Positions 32,404 through 40,531 of a stretch of 64,000 bases of DNA are shown here, one piece after another; the first letter of the stretch is position 1; every line of letters begins with the position of its first letter. The notes under the pieces are model-generated. The model saw nothing but the letters and a program-made list of their open reading frames with translations. It was not told where the DNA came from and searched no databases. Made by a program: the position numbers and the translations under genes. The stretch lies in contig CP085323.1 in the NCBI GenBank assembly GCA_022870745.1, forward strand, positions 2,790,001 to 2,854,000. Reading direction: 5' to 3'. This DNA comes from Silvibacterium acidisoli. GTDB lineage: Bacteria; Acidobacteriota; Terriglobia; Terriglobales; Acidobacteriaceae.

Positions 32404-34729
32404 AAAAGCTGGTCTTCAACCGCACAAAGAAGCTGCGGCCGGGGGCGATGGCATTGCCTGAGAACAGACCGCCGAAGTCGATGACGTTCAGGCGGTCGTT
32501 CAGGTTGGTGCCGTCGGCCTGCATGTTCATCTTCATCCGGTCGCTTTTATAAAGGTCCAGCCCCAGGGACGCGTTCACGTCCAGCGAGGGGTCGACGCGG
32601 CCGCGGTTAAAGTTGATCCGGTTGATCACATCCGGACCGTATTCCTCGGCGGCTTGCTGCTGGTCTCCATCGAACTCAAAAGGCAGGCCCGAGCCGTAGT
32701 TCATTCCGCCGGCAAACCAGACGCGCGGCAGCAGGTCGTACTGAAAGCGCAGCCGGAGGGTGTTGCGCTGGTCCTGCGAGTCGGGAAAGTGCCCGCGAAG
32801 CTGCGTCTCCGCATCGGAAACGTCGTCGCCCAGGAAGAGTCCGCCGGTCACGGGATACCAGGCGTTCCCCACCTGGTAGGAGTAGCTGGCGAAGCCGGAG
32901 AGCTTCTGCCACTGCACGAGATCGACCTTGGCTTCCGCTCCATAAATGATGGCCTTGTCGAAGGCGATGGGATAGCTCACGCCGGTGTTCAGCAACTGAT
33001 CGTCGTCGGCGTAATTGCGTACGTCGCGTCGGTAGATATTCATGTCGAGCCGCAGATTTTTGCTGAAGCCCTTGGTCAGGCCTCCTTCGTAGTAGTTGCC
33101 CTTGGACGGTTGCACCGGCAGGTGCAGGAAGTCGGGGTTAAGGGTGGAGGCGAAGTTCGAACTCGAGATCAGGATGTTTTCAAAGGACGGTGTCTGGAAG
33201 ACGCGATCGTACGAGGCGTGGAGGACAATACCGGGTTTCTGGAAGAACTTTCCGATGGTGATGCGCGGGCTGACGGCGTTCTGATTCAGCAGCAGCTGGT
33301 AGTGATCCCAGCGCAGGCCGGCGCTGATGGTCCAGTCGCCCAGCCGGATCATGTCCTGAACAAATGCCGACTGTTCAAGATCGGGACGGTTGCCTGTGAA
33401 GGCCGCCGTTAAGGGCGTTCCGTCGTCGAAGTCGTCAGGATTGGTGATGGTGTAGCTGAACTTCTCGTGGAGGAACATGGCGTCCGACTCGATGCCCGCC
33501 TTCCACTCCTGCCGCCCTTCGTGAAACGAGACTGCGCCCTTGAAGTAGCCTTCGTTGAAGTAGTTGTGCTGGAAGGCAATGATGGGTGTCGAGTCCGGAT
33601 TCGAATAGAGATCGTTTGAGTTGTTGCGCACCATCCCCGAGAAGTCGGCCAGCACGTCCGGCGAAAAGATGTGCTGGTAGAGGACGGTGCCCATGGTCTC
33701 GAAGTTGTCGCCGTACTGGCGCTGCCCTGCGTCCTGCTGCACGAACTCGTTGGGAATCTGGTAGCGGGAGAGTTCGTGGCGGACGCTCATCCGCAGGGTG
33801 TCGCTGGCGGTCAGGTCGCGGTCGAAGCGCAGGGAGAAGTCGCCGGCCGTGCCGTTATTGGTGAAATTCTGCGGCACCACTGGGTTCAGATAGTGGCTGG
33901 TCATGTTGCCGGCAGCGCTTGCGCCAAAGGTGTTGCGTCCCCAGACCTGTTGCGCCTGCGCATAGGAGCTGGCAGTGTCGTAGCTGCCGCCTGCGAGAAC
34001 CACCTGTCCATGCAGCCCCGGGCTGGTTTCGCGCCGGGTGTTCATTTCGACGACGCCGCCCATTTTGCGGCCGTATTCGGCAGGAAAGCCGGCGGTGTAG
34101 ATGCTCATGGAGTCGAGGTCGTCAGCCTCGATATCCGGCCCGAAGCTGGGCGAGCGGTTATCGGTGAGGGGAATGCCGTCGATGACGAACTGCGTCTGAT
34201 ACTCCGACCCGCGCGGGTGCAGCACTGCATTGCCCTCGTAGAGCCATCCGGGCTGGGAGTTGACCAGGTCCTGTACCGACCGGCCGGGGAGCGAGTTTAC
34301 CCGGTTGCCGATCTGCGTGGTGCCGATCTGCATGGTCGATGAGGGGTCGTGGGGATCGACGAGCGTGGCTGCTTCGTTCACTTCCACAGTTGTCGTGACG
34401 GGCGCGACGTCGAGCCGCAGCGCGTAATCGATGGGGAAGGCGGTGCGCACTTCTATAGTGCGGGTGACGGTGGTAAATCCGGGGGCCTGAACACGCACCA
34501 GGTAGATGCCGTAGGGCAACGCCGAAAGATCGGCGGTTCCGGAGGCGCTGGTGGTGAAGCGGTTTTGATACTGGTTGCCGCCGCTGGTGAGGTCGACGGA
34601 TGCCCGTACGCCCTGCTGCTGCGGACCGGCGATATGAAGACGGATTTCGCCTGAGTTAGCCTGACCGCTGGCTGCACCCGAACAGCTCAGAATGAGAGCG
34701 AGGGCACCAGCCCCGAGAAACTTCCGCAT
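32402..34729 (-). CDS. TonB-dependent receptor with carboxypeptidase-regulatory domain
   Basis: A 775-residue receptor: signal peptide 1-24 (ending SGAASGQA), carboxypeptidase-regulatory sandwich at about 26-105, TonB-plug at about 115-245 (GNRVNSLPGRSVQDLVNSQPG, QTQFVIDGIPLTDNRSPSFG, TAGFPAEYGRKMGGVVEM) and a barrel closing with FFVRLKTSF. It is shorter than the Oar type at 9896 and closer to classical substrate receptors. The ligand is unknown. It is divergent from a sigma/anti-sigma pair, but it lacks the N-terminal signalling domain of FecA-type receptors, so surface signalling by that route is unlikely. Confidence 0.9.
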   Translation of the reverse strand: MRKFLGAGALALILSCSGAASGQANSGEIRLHIAGPQQQGVRASVDLTSGGNQYQNRFTTSASGTADLSALPYGIYLVRVQAPGFTTVTRTIEVRTAFPIDYALRLDVAPVTTTVEVNEAATLVDPHDPSSTMQIGTTQIGNRVNSLPGRSVQDLVNSQPGWLYEGNAVLHPRGSEYQTQFVIDGIPLTDNRSPSFGPDIEADDLDSMSIYTAGFPAEYGRKMGGVVEMNTRRETSPGLHGQVVLAGGSYDTASSYAQAQQVWGRNTFGASAAGNMTSHYLNPVVPQNFTNNGTAGDFSLRFDRDLTASDTLRMSVRHELSRYQIPNEFVQQDAGQRQYGDNFETMGTVLYQHIFSPDVLADFSGMVRNNSNDLYSNPDSTPIIAFQHNYFNEGYFKGAVSFHEGRQEWKAGIESDAMFLHEKFSYTITNPDDFDDGTPLTAAFTGNRPDLEQSAFVQDMIRLGDWTISAGLRWDHYQLLLNQNAVSPRITIGKFFQKPGIVLHASYDRVFQTPSFENILISSSNFASTLNPDFLHLPVQPSKGNYYEGGLTKGFSKNLRLDMNIYRRDVRNYADDDQLLNTGVSYPIAFDKAIIYGAEAKVDLVQWQKLSGFASYSYQVGNAWYPVTGGLFLGDDVSDAETQLRGHFPDSQDQRNTLRLRFQYDLLPRVWFAGGMNYGSGLPFEFDGDQQQAAEEYGPDVINRINFNRGRVDPSLDVNASLGLDLYKSDRMKMNMQADGTNLNDRLNVIDFGGLFSGNAIAPGRSFFVRLKTSF

Positions 34730-34875
34730 GTTTATAAATGCCTGCGGGCTCGTTTTTGTTCAGGCTTTTTCAGCCAGCGGTGCGAAAAACTCTGAACAAA
34801 CGATCACCCAGAGGAATTTATTATCGAGGACAGGCTGAAATTCGCTTGGCGTCGCAATCTCAATCCGCTCTGAGC

Positions 34876-35409
34876 ATGGGGCTGCCGTTGATGGCAACGG
34901 CGGAGGCGGAGGTGCGTTCCGCGCTCGAACGCGATGTTATGGAGCTTTTCGACCAGTTCCACGAGCGGCTTGCCGGCTACATTCTTTCGTTCGGTCTGGC
35001 GAAGCACGACGCGGAAGACATCGTGCAGGAGACATTCTTTGCACTCTTCTGCCATCTGCAAATGGAGCGCTCACGAGAGAATCTGCGCGGCTGGATCTTC
35101 AGAGTCGCGCACAATCTTGCCCTGAAGCGGCGCACCAGCAATCGCCGTTATGAGAGTGAAGCCGATTACGTGATCGAGCCTCTCGATCCACGGCCCAGCG
35201 CGGAAGACCAGGTTTTGTTTTCGCAGCGGCGCAGCCGGTTGCTGGCTGTCGTCGATGCGCTGCCTGAGCAGGACCAGCGTTGCCTCTACCTGCGCGCCGA
35301 GGGTCTCAAGTATCGCGAGATTGCACAGGTGCTGGGAATTTCACTGGGTTCTGTTGCTCAATCCCTTGCGCGTTCGGTAGGCCGTCTCACCCGTTCGGAG
35401 GCGAGATGA
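34876..35409 (+). CDS. ECF-type RNA polymerase sigma factor
   Basis: The ATG at 34876 leaves 146 bp for promoters between this and the divergent receptor gene; the ATG at 34738 would leave eight. The 177-residue product has sigma region 2 (VMELFDQFHERLAGYILSFGLAKHDAEDIVQETFFALF, then GWIFRVAHNLALKRR) and region 4 (ALPEQDQRCLYLRAEGLKYREIAQVLGISLGSVAQSLARSV). It should direct core polymerase to a small regulon. The next gene starts inside its stop codon (ATGA) and encodes a zinc-finger anti-sigma factor, its probable partner. No ribosome site is obvious at 34876. Confidence 0.88.
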   Translation: MGLPLMATAEAEVRSALERDVMELFDQFHERLAGYILSFGLAKHDAEDIVQETFFALFCHLQMERSRENLRGWIFRVAHNLALKRRTSNRRYESEADYVIEPLDPRPSAEDQVLFSQRRSRLLAVVDALPEQDQRCLYLRAEGLKYREIAQVLGISLGSVAQSLARSVGRLTRSEAR

Positions 35410-36263
35410 GGAAGGTGTCGCGAAGCCAGAGGGGAATCGGTCGTCACCTGTCCGATGAGGAGTTGCTGATGTTGGCGGATGAAGAGGTTTCGCCGGATCA
35501 GGCTACGCGGTTTCGTCGACACCTGGCCTCCTGTGGAGAGTGCAGGGCCCGCGCGACGCGGACGGAGCTGGCCATTGCGGACTTCGTCGAGCTGCACCAG
35601 GATCGCTTTCATCGCAAAGCCTCTGTGAATCCGGCCATCAGGGCCTCGCTCAAGGCTCAGCTTCGAATGCAGGCGGCCGAGCCGGAGATGCGAACCGGTT
35701 TCTGGCGTCCCATGGCCTACGCTGCGATGTTGCTTGTCATGGTGGGAGCGGGTTTCTGGCTTCTGTCCGCGCAAAAGCAGGCGCGATCCTCGCAGACTGC
35801 CAATCTCTCACTGCCCGATCGCCGCTTTACGCCGGGAGCTGTGCAGCCGGCAGCGGTTGCCGATCTGTGCCGCATGTCCGATAGCGATGCTCCTCCGGAG
35901 GTGGCGCAGGCGGTAAAGCAGCAGGTCTTTGACGACTATGGTTTGCCGGTTTCCACCAGCCGTTCCTATGAACTCGATTACCTGATCACGCCGCAGCTCG
36001 GCGGCGCGAACGATCCTAAAAATCTGTGGCCGGAGCCGTACAGCTCGACTGAATGGAACGCCCACATCAAGGATGAACTGGAAGACAGGTTCCATGACAT
36101 GGTGTGTGACGGCAGGCTGGATCTGGCGACGGCGCAGAGGGAGATTTCCGGCGACTGGATCGCCGCATACAAGAAGTACTTCAATACCCAGGTTCCGTTG
36201 AGTGAAGCGCAGGCGCGCAATCGCATGCCCGCGCTCTTTCGTCGCGTGTCGGCAGGCTATTAA
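35406..36263 (+). CDS. membrane anti-sigma factor with zinc finger and HNH-like C-terminal domain
   Basis: The ATG at 35406 overlaps the sigma stop by four bases; product 285 residues. Residues 30-50 hold an anti-sigma zinc motif H39-x3-C43-x2-C46 (RHLASCGEC). One transmembrane helix lies at about 102-122, and the C-terminal part is periplasmic if topology is usual. Residues about 170-258 (SYELDYLITPQLGGANDPKNLWPE...KDELEDRFHDMVCDGRLDLATAQREI) resemble HNH-nuclease-type domains that normally read YExDHLxxLELGG; here the histidine is tyrosine (Y192), so catalysis is doubtful. I infer a sensor module built on a dead nuclease fold. The homology is from memory of the motif. Confidence 0.75.
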   Translation: MRKVSRSQRGIGRHLSDEELLMLADEEVSPDQATRFRRHLASCGECRARATRTELAIADFVELHQDRFHRKASVNPAIRASLKAQLRMQAAEPEMRTGFWRPMAYAAMLLVMVGAGFWLLSAQKQARSSQTANLSLPDRRFTPGAVQPAAVADLCRMSDSDAPPEVAQAVKQQVFDDYGLPVSTSRSYELDYLITPQLGGANDPKNLWPEPYSSTEWNAHIKDELEDRFHDMVCDGRLDLATAQREISGDWIAAYKKYFNTQVPLSEAQARNRMPALFRRVSAGY

Positions 36264-36664
36264 AAGACCGGGCGACGCTGCGGGATGAACATCCAGATGA
36301 TGCTGGACAGTGTGATGAGTGCGATGATGCCCTGCGAGATGACGCAGTAGAGGCACCAGACCTCGAGCTTATGCGCTTCGATATTGGTGAGATAGAGTGC
36401 GAACGCCAGGCCGATGATTGACGCGACGAGTGTGAGGGCGCGGCGGCGGGTAAAGGAAAAAAGCGCCAGCCCGAGATATCCGGCGATGCCGATGGCAGCT
36501 ACGGGAATGTGCTGAATCTCGGCGTAGCGGCTGTGGTTCACGATGCCGCAATCCCAGTGCGCGTTAATGTCGCAAGGCTGTACGTCGTGGGAATAATGCA
36601 CGCGCAGGGCCTGGATGGAAACAATTGCCCCGGCAAGGGCGAGCAGCGCTATCAGAAATCGCAT
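36260..36664 (-). CDS. vitamin K epoxide reductase (VKOR) family protein
   Basis: The 134-residue protein has four transmembrane helices (about 2-20, 52-70, 76-94, 106-127) and the VKOR cysteines: loop pair C31/C39 (PCDINAHWDC) and the redox-active WCLYC (C104/C107) beside the quinone site. VKOR proteins re-oxidise periplasmic DsbA using quinone, replacing DsbB in many bacteria, including Acidobacteriota. The divergent gene 113 bp away encodes a DsbA-like thioredoxin-fold protein, so the two likely form one disulfide-forming pathway. Its stop overlaps the end of the convergent anti-sigma gene by four bases. Confidence 0.9.
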   Translation of the reverse strand: MRFLIALLALAGAIVSIQALRVHYSHDVQPCDINAHWDCGIVNHSRYAEIQHIPVAAIGIAGYLGLALFSFTRRRALTLVASIIGLAFALYLTNIEAHKLEVWCLYCVISQGIIALITLSSIIWMFIPQRRPVF

Positions 36665-36777
36665 AGTTCCTTTCCTGTCCGGCTGACGCCGGTTCTTTTC
36701 ATCATTTCTTTTCTTAGACGCACGCTGAGCCGACTCGCTCCCTAATCCGTCAAAGGGATAAGATTAATTCACCTGCT

Positions 36778-37422
36778 ATGTTACGGAATATTCTGCTCTC
36801 CTTCACCGCCGCCGTCGTTCTGTTGGGTTCACAATCAAGCCGTGCACAGGATATGTCGATCCTGAAGCCGCCTGCGGGCGCGCACGTGGCTCTTTTTGAA
36901 TTTGCCGATCTCGAATGCCCCATGTGCGCACAGCAGAATCCGGTGCTGAAGGGTGCCGCTGCAAAGTATGGGATTCCGTGGATTCGCCATGATTTCCCCC
37001 TTCCCATGCACGCATGGAGCTTCCAGGCTGCGGTGAATGCCCGCTGGTTCGATACCAAGTCGAAGACGCTCGGTGACGAATACCGTGACGCCGTCTTCGC
37101 CAACCAGCCGAGCATCGAGACCAAGGACGATCTGCGTGCCTTCACTGACAAGTTTGCGCAGCAGCATGGCACGCCGCTGCCGTTCGCAATCGATCCGCAG
37201 GGTAAGCTGACCGATGCCGTCAAGGCTGACGGCTCGCTGGCCGAGCGGATGGGTGTTCACCAGACGCCGACTGTGTGGATTGTGACCGACCGTGCAGGCG
37301 GCGCAGCTCCGTATACCGAGGTGCACGATTTCAGCCGCCTCTACACGATGATCGATGAGGCCATTGCGCAGACAAGCCATGGAGCACCGGCGCACGTGGC
37401 GGCTGCAAAGGCGAAGAAGTAA
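36778..37422 (+). CDS. DsbA-family thiol:disulfide oxidoreductase
   Basis: The 214-residue protein begins with a signal peptide (MLRNILLSFTAAVVLLGSQSSRAQ). A thioredoxin fold follows with active site LECPMCAQQNP (C47-x2-C50), an inserted helical domain, the cis-proline loop HQTPTVWIV, and an Ala/Lys-rich tail (HVAAAKAKK). CPMC is a variant seen in DsbA-like proteins of this kind. It should introduce disulfides into exported proteins, with the divergently encoded VKOR as its oxidant. It is followed after 10 bp by the M24 peptidase gene on the same strand. Confidence 0.88.
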   Translation: MLRNILLSFTAAVVLLGSQSSRAQDMSILKPPAGAHVALFEFADLECPMCAQQNPVLKGAAAKYGIPWIRHDFPLPMHAWSFQAAVNARWFDTKSKTLGDEYRDAVFANQPSIETKDDLRAFTDKFAQQHGTPLPFAIDPQGKLTDAVKADGSLAERMGVHQTPTVWIVTDRAGGAAPYTEVHDFSRLYTMIDEAIAQTSHGAPAHVAAAKAKK

Positions 37423-37432
37423 GATAGCCGCC

Positions 37433-38605
37433 ATGCAGATCGATCAGATACAGGAAGCTCTCCGGGAGCAGGGCGCGGATGCGTGGCTCTTTTACGACCA
37501 CCATCACCGTGATCCGATTGCCTATACCATCCTCGGCCTGCCCGAGCACTCGCACGTCACGCGCCGCTGGTACTACCTGATTCCCGCGCAGGGTGAGGCG
37601 AAAAAGCTGGTGCATCGCATCGAAACGGCACGGCTCGATACGTTGCCGGGAGCGAAGACCGAGTATTCCTCGTGGCAGGAGTTGGAGGCTGGCTTGCAGG
37701 CGATGCTGGCTCCGCACCAGACCATCGCCATGCAGTATTCGCCACGCAACGCCATCATGTACGTCTCGATGCTCGACGCCGGCACGATGGAGGTGCTGCG
37801 CGAGCTGGGCAAGACGATTGTGAGTTCTGCGAATCTCGTCAGCCGCTTCGAAGCCGTGCTGACCGAGGAACAGATCGTCAGCCACTACGCAGCCCAAAAG
37901 GCGATCGACGCCATTCTTGAAGACGGCTTCCGTGAGATTGGCCGCCGGGTGCGAGCAGGACAGTCAAAGGTTACCGAATACGACATGGTCAAGTGGTTCA
38001 ACGAGGCCATGCAGCGCGAGGGGCTGGTCTGGGAGAATGGTCCGAACGTTTCGGTAAACGAAAATGCCGCGGATTCGCACTACGAACCGAAAGCAGATAG
38101 TTCGCGCGAGATTCGTCGCGGAGATTTCGTTCTGATCGATATCTGGGCGAAGCAGAACCATCCCGGAGCCTGCTACTACGACATTACCTGGACCGGCGTT
38201 GTCGACCGTGAGCCAACCGAAAAAGAACAGAAGGTCTTCGAAACGGTTCGTGATGCACGCGACGCCGCGGTCCGTACGGTGAGCGAGGCATTTGCGCAGC
38301 AGCGGCCCATAGCCGGATGGCAGGCGGACGACGCCAGCCGCAAGGTGATCGTCGACGCTGGTTTCGGCAAATACTTCACGCATCGCACCGGCCATAACAT
38401 CAGCAGCACGCTGCATGGGAATGGCGCAAACCTGGACAATCTGGAGACCCACGACGAGCGGCTGATTCTGCCGAATACATGCTTTTCGGTCGAGCCGGGG
38501 ATCTATCTCGACCCCTTCGGCGTGCGCAGCGAGTTGAATATGATCACGACACCGGGCAAGGCTGTGTCCACGGGCCGTGTGCAACAGGAGCTGGTGCGGA
38601 TCTAG
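37433..38605 (+). CDS. M24-family metallopeptidase (Xaa-Pro aminopeptidase/prolidase type)
   Basis: ATG 37433 starts 10 bp after the previous stop; the product is 390 residues. An N-terminal creatinase-like domain (1-155) precedes the pita-bread catalytic domain, with metal ligands in VLIDIWAK (D236), YYDITWTG (D250), FTHRTGHNIS (His), SVEPGIYL and RSELNMI (two Glu). Enzymes of this type remove N-terminal residues before proline or cleave Xaa-Pro dipeptides in the cytoplasm. No signal peptide is seen. Specificity between aminopeptidase P and prolidase is not settled by sequence. Confidence 0.9.
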   Translation: MQIDQIQEALREQGADAWLFYDHHHRDPIAYTILGLPEHSHVTRRWYYLIPAQGEAKKLVHRIETARLDTLPGAKTEYSSWQELEAGLQAMLAPHQTIAMQYSPRNAIMYVSMLDAGTMEVLRELGKTIVSSANLVSRFEAVLTEEQIVSHYAAQKAIDAILEDGFREIGRRVRAGQSKVTEYDMVKWFNEAMQREGLVWENGPNVSVNENAADSHYEPKADSSREIRRGDFVLIDIWAKQNHPGACYYDITWTGVVDREPTEKEQKVFETVRDARDAAVRTVSEAFAQQRPIAGWQADDASRKVIVDAGFGKYFTHRTGHNISSTLHGNGANLDNLETHDERLILPNTCFSVEPGIYLDPFGVRSELNMITTPGKAVSTGRVQQELVRI

Positions 38606-38635
38606 CCGGCTGCAGGCTGGTATGATTCCAAAGAG

Positions 38636-39046
38636 ATGGCTTCCAAGGTTCAAGTGCCCGCAAAAACAGGGACTTCCTCGCAGGGCTTCCCCTATTCCGC
38701 ATTGATTCTCGGCTGGCTCGTTCCGGGTGCCGGACACGTGCTGACCGGGCGCTGGGTGCGGGGTATCCTGCTGTTTGTTTCGATCGGTTCGATGTTTGCG
38801 CTTGGGCTCGCCATGCAGGGCGAGCTTTACCAGGCCAACACCAGCGACATTCTCGCCATGCTGGGCTTTGCCGGAGACCTGGGCAGTGGTCTCTTTTACA
38901 TCGTAGGGCGCCTGCTCGACCTCGGCCACGGAGCCGCTCAGATTGCTACCGCCGACTACGGAACCAAGTTTGTGGTCGTGGCCGGCCTGCTGAATTTCAT
39001 CTCTGCCGTAGACGCGCACAATCTGCGCACCGGGAGGAAGGCCTGA
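38636..39046 (+). CDS. DUF6677-type small membrane protein
   Basis: The 136-residue protein contains hydrophobic segments at about 22-38 (ALILGWLVPGAGHVLTG), 42-62 and 109-124, with a Gly-rich first segment. The opening pattern GWLVPGAGHVLTGRWVRGI is that of DUF6677, a family common in acidobacteria. Function is unknown. It is 30 bp after the M24 gene and its stop codon overlaps the start of the next small gene (TGATG), so the three are probably cotranscribed. Confidence 0.72.
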   Translation: MASKVQVPAKTGTSSQGFPYSALILGWLVPGAGHVLTGRWVRGILLFVSIGSMFALGLAMQGELYQANTSDILAMLGFAGDLGSGLFYIVGRLLDLGHGAAQIATADYGTKFVVVAGLLNFISAVDAHNLRTGRKA

Positions 39047-39225
39047 TGTTCGCTCCCTCTCATTTCTTTGCAGTCCTGCTGTTCGCTACCTTTGCATCGG
39101 TGGTCTTCGGCATCACGCAGCGTTCCACCACGAAGGCGATGGTCCGTTATGGGCTTTACTGCTGGGTGATGTTCGTGGGAGCGGTGATCGTGGCCAGCTG
39201 GGTGATGTGGCTGATCCGCCGCTAG
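39046..39225 (+). CDS. 59-residue two-helix membrane protein
   Basis: The ATG at 39046 overlaps the preceding stop by one base. The product (MFAPSHFFAVLLFATFASVV...SWVMWLIRR) has two hydrophobic helices, about 6-24 and 38-56, joined by a short basic linker QRSTTKAMVRYG. It was too short to be listed as a standard ORF but the tight coupling, membrane-protein composition and clean TAG at 39223 support it. The function is not recognisable; a partner of the DUF6677 protein is plausible. Confidence 0.65.
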   Translation: MFAPSHFFAVLLFATFASVVFGITQRSTTKAMVRYGLYCWVMFVGAVIVASWVMWLIRR

Positions 39226-39258
39226 GCGATCCGCGAGTTCAACAAGCTTATAGAAGAG

Positions 39259-39346
39259 TTGTCATCCCGGCCGGAGTGCGGGGTCGGCATTTTCTTCGCT
39301 CTGCCACCATGTCCAAGCGCAGATGCCTCACTGCGTTCGAGATGAC
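39259..39346. repeat. diverged TTGTCATCC-type intergenic repeat
   Basis: TTGTCATCCCGG at the left end and TTCGAGATGAC at the right end resemble the ends of the repeat at 26909-26953, with a longer, unrelated middle. It probably is an old member of the same dispersed family. Confidence 0.4.
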
Positions 39347-39381
39347 TAGGTAAAAGAGCGGGATGAAAAAGGCACGGTTAT

Positions 39382-40359
39382 TCAGCCGGCGTTTTTTTCC
39401 CAAAGCATAGCGTCAAAACGGTGCATGGCCTCGAAGCCGACGCGCTCGTACAACCGGACGGCATTCTTGTTGCCCATGGTCACGGTCAGGGTCAACGACT
39501 TGAATCCATGACTTGCCAGGTGTGAGGCGCAGTGCTCCACCAGCATCGCTCCGATACCCAGCCCCTGGCATTCCTTACTGACGCATAGCTGCGTGATATG
39601 TCCTACGTCTTCGCGGACCCGCGAGCAGAGCAGCAGCCCGGTCAGATGGTTGGTGGCGGTATGCACCAGCACGCGCGATGCCGAGGCATCGAAGAAGCCG
39701 CATCCCGGGAAGCGGATGATGTTGTGCAGGAAGCGCAGCGAACCTGCGACCGACCGGTACTGGTCGTTGATGTGGCTGTCCAGGTGGTCCCGGTAGGCGT
39801 CCGCGATCAGGCGCGCGGCATTGTTGAAGTCATCCTCGCGCCACTGCCGCACATGGTATCCCTGGGGAGCAGGTGGCAGCGTATATTTCCTGGTGCGATT
39901 CAGGGCCAATCGCATGAACAGGCGCGTGTAAATCTGGAAGCCGCTGCGCTCAAAGACCTCCTTCTGCTCACCGGAAGGATGCAGGAGCAGTTGCGACTCG
40001 ATCCGCTCCACTCCGGGAGAACCCTGCAGCAACTCGATCAGGCTTTCCAGCAGCCTCGATTCGATCTCGGCGGCGGAGGAGTCGGAATACTGCGATTTGA
40101 CGGCAAACACGTCGCCGATTACGGCTTTGTGTTCTTCATAAACGCAGAAGACATAGCCCGAAACCCTTCCGTTCTCGATGGCGACGTAGCCAGGCAGCAG
40201 GCGCGAGTCAAGATATTGCAGCAGCAGGTCGGCGGAGGAGCGATAATCCCACTCCAGCCGTTCACTCCACAGGCGAGATTCGGCGTCCAACAACGGCCGG
40301 AGGCTTGCAGCAGAGAAGTGCCGCAGATCGAGTATCTCGAGTTGGAGAGCCGGTGTCAC
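39382..40359 (-). CDS. GNAT-family N-acetyltransferase
   Basis: The 325-residue protein has two GNAT-like halves. The C-terminal half (about 170-320) carries the acetyl-CoA motif A region THITQLCVSKECQGLGIGAMLVEHCASHL-like (QLCVSKECQGLGIGAML), followed by LTLTVTMGNKNAVRLYERVGFEAMHRF, the classic motif B. The N-terminal half (YVAIENGRVSGYVFCVYEEHKAVIGDVFAVK) looks like a degenerate copy. Tandem GNAT proteins often keep one active domain. The acceptor is unknown. It is a single gene with no obvious operon partner; 172 bp separate it from the next gene. Confidence 0.85.
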   Translation of the reverse strand: MTPALQLEILDLRHFSAASLRPLLDAESRLWSERLEWDYRSSADLLLQYLDSRLLPGYVAIENGRVSGYVFCVYEEHKAVIGDVFAVKSQYSDSSAAEIESRLLESLIELLQGSPGVERIESQLLLHPSGEQKEVFERSGFQIYTRLFMRLALNRTRKYTLPPAPQGYHVRQWREDDFNNAARLIADAYRDHLDSHINDQYRSVAGSLRFLHNIIRFPGCGFFDASASRVLVHTATNHLTGLLLCSRVREDVGHITQLCVSKECQGLGIGAMLVEHCASHLASHGFKSLTLTVTMGNKNAVRLYERVGFEAMHRFDAMLWEKNAG

Positions 40360-40531
40360 TACAGTCTCCTCGTGCGCGAAAGGTAAAGAGGGCCATCGTA
40401 CCGCCAGACGGGGACGAGAGCAATGGCTGTTCTATGGCCAATATATGCTTCGCGGTCCACGGCAGATAGACAATCCGATATTACCGCAGCCGATAACGCT
40501 GCAACTGCTGGGTAATGCCCTAATTACCGCA

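Noticed and set aside
37964-39019. Minus-strand open frame of 351 residues over the M24 and DUF6677 genes
   Set aside because: It is antisense to two genes with clear motifs and spans their boundary.
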